Assembly (NCBI GenBank): GCA_021769965.1
Contig: JAETRU010000002.1
Location: 82,676 to 146,675, forward strand
Direction: 5' to 3'
DNA length: 64,000 nucleotides
Source of the DNA: Eubacterium sp.
GTDB lineage: Bacteria; Bacillota; Clostridia; Peptostreptococcales; Anaerovoracaceae
Shown here: piece after piece, positions 63,967 through 64,000 of the stretch
Position numbering within the stretch: the first letter of the stretch is position 1
How the letters are laid out: each line of letters starts with the position of its first letter
Notes under the pieces: model-generated
What the model was told of the DNA's origin: nothing
Seen by the model: the letters and a program-made list of their open reading frames with translations, nothing else
Databases searched by the model: none
Translations under genes and position numbers: made by a program

Positions 63967-64000
63967 GCTGCCTGCAGATATGACAGATGTTTTTCCATTG

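Overview
The window reads as a chromosomal segment of an anaerobic, amino-acid-fermenting Firmicute (class Clostridia; an Anaerovoracaceae-like relative of the known lysine fermenters is my best guess, not proven). The basis is a lysine-to-acetate/butyrate fermentation cluster, an archaeal/vacuolar-type ATPase with a sodium-type rotor ring, B12-dependent methyltransferase genes, whiA/rapZ, Bacillus-like sigma-A promoters and strong AGGAGG ribosome binding sites. Protein-coding density is high. I see no tRNA, rRNA, CRISPR array, complete insertion sequence or prophage.

Positions 1-14,800 hold the lysine fermentation locus, nearly all on the minus strand: kdd, kamA, kamB, kamC, kamD, kamE, then atoE-atoD-atoA from its own consensus promoter. 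Upstream of kdd are a second kdd-like gene with a near-perfect sigma-54 promoter and a sigma-54 activator whose sensory half is itself a Kdd-like (3,5-diaminohexanoate dehydrogenase) domain that has lost the nucleotide-binding glycines. kal lies divergently next to it. The missing step, kce, is at 36,965-37,795. Together the genes cover L-lysine -> beta-lysine -> 3,5-diaminohexanoate -> 5-amino-3-oxohexanoate -> 3-aminobutyryl-CoA + acetoacetate -> crotonyl-CoA + ammonia, plus CoA transfer.

Positions 14,800-30,300: a PaaI-like thioesterase, a pair of palindromic repeats beside a PD-(D/E)XK-like protein, a 440-base intergenic tract full of GGTTTC/GAAACC palindromes, a nine-gene V-type ATPase operon, a heptad-repeat/MMPL membrane pair, and whiA. 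Positions 30,300-37,900: a non-pyrrolysine MttB-type methyltransferase operon (corrinoid protein, MttB, HyuA-like ATPase, NSS transporter) with a divergent GntR regulator, and kce. These catabolic genes separate whiA from rapZ-PHP-murB, which are normally neighbours. Positions 37,900-45,420: rapZ, PHP hydrolase, murB, AI-2E-family permease, a 79-aa protein, a degenerate Fic protein, a YfcE-type phosphodiesterase, dsdA, and a 78-aa protein with a sigma-54 promoter.

Positions 45,420-56,330: the least familiar block. A second Kdd-domain sigma-54 activator heads an operon with a 1,603-residue HD / helical-repeat / adenylyltransferase-like / phosphoribosyltransferase-like fusion, a lactate-dehydrogenase-like protein that appears to lack the catalytic Asp, and a flavodoxin-fold protein. 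Divergent from it, with a near-perfect sigma-54 promoter, is an NhaC-family transporter. Positions 56,330-64,000: the phosphate uptake operon pstSCAB-phoU with a PHO-box-like upstream region, a macrodomain protein, a class I amidotransferase-like hydrolase, a VOC protein, and a broken Rpn-type nuclease/transposase gene carrying an 85-base palindromic insertion.

The strongest candidate for an undescribed system is the pair of sigma-54 activators that appear to have recruited a lysine-pathway enzyme fold as ligand sensor, together with repeated GAAC-N8-GTTC sites and sigma-54 promoters at kdd-like, transporter and small-protein genes.
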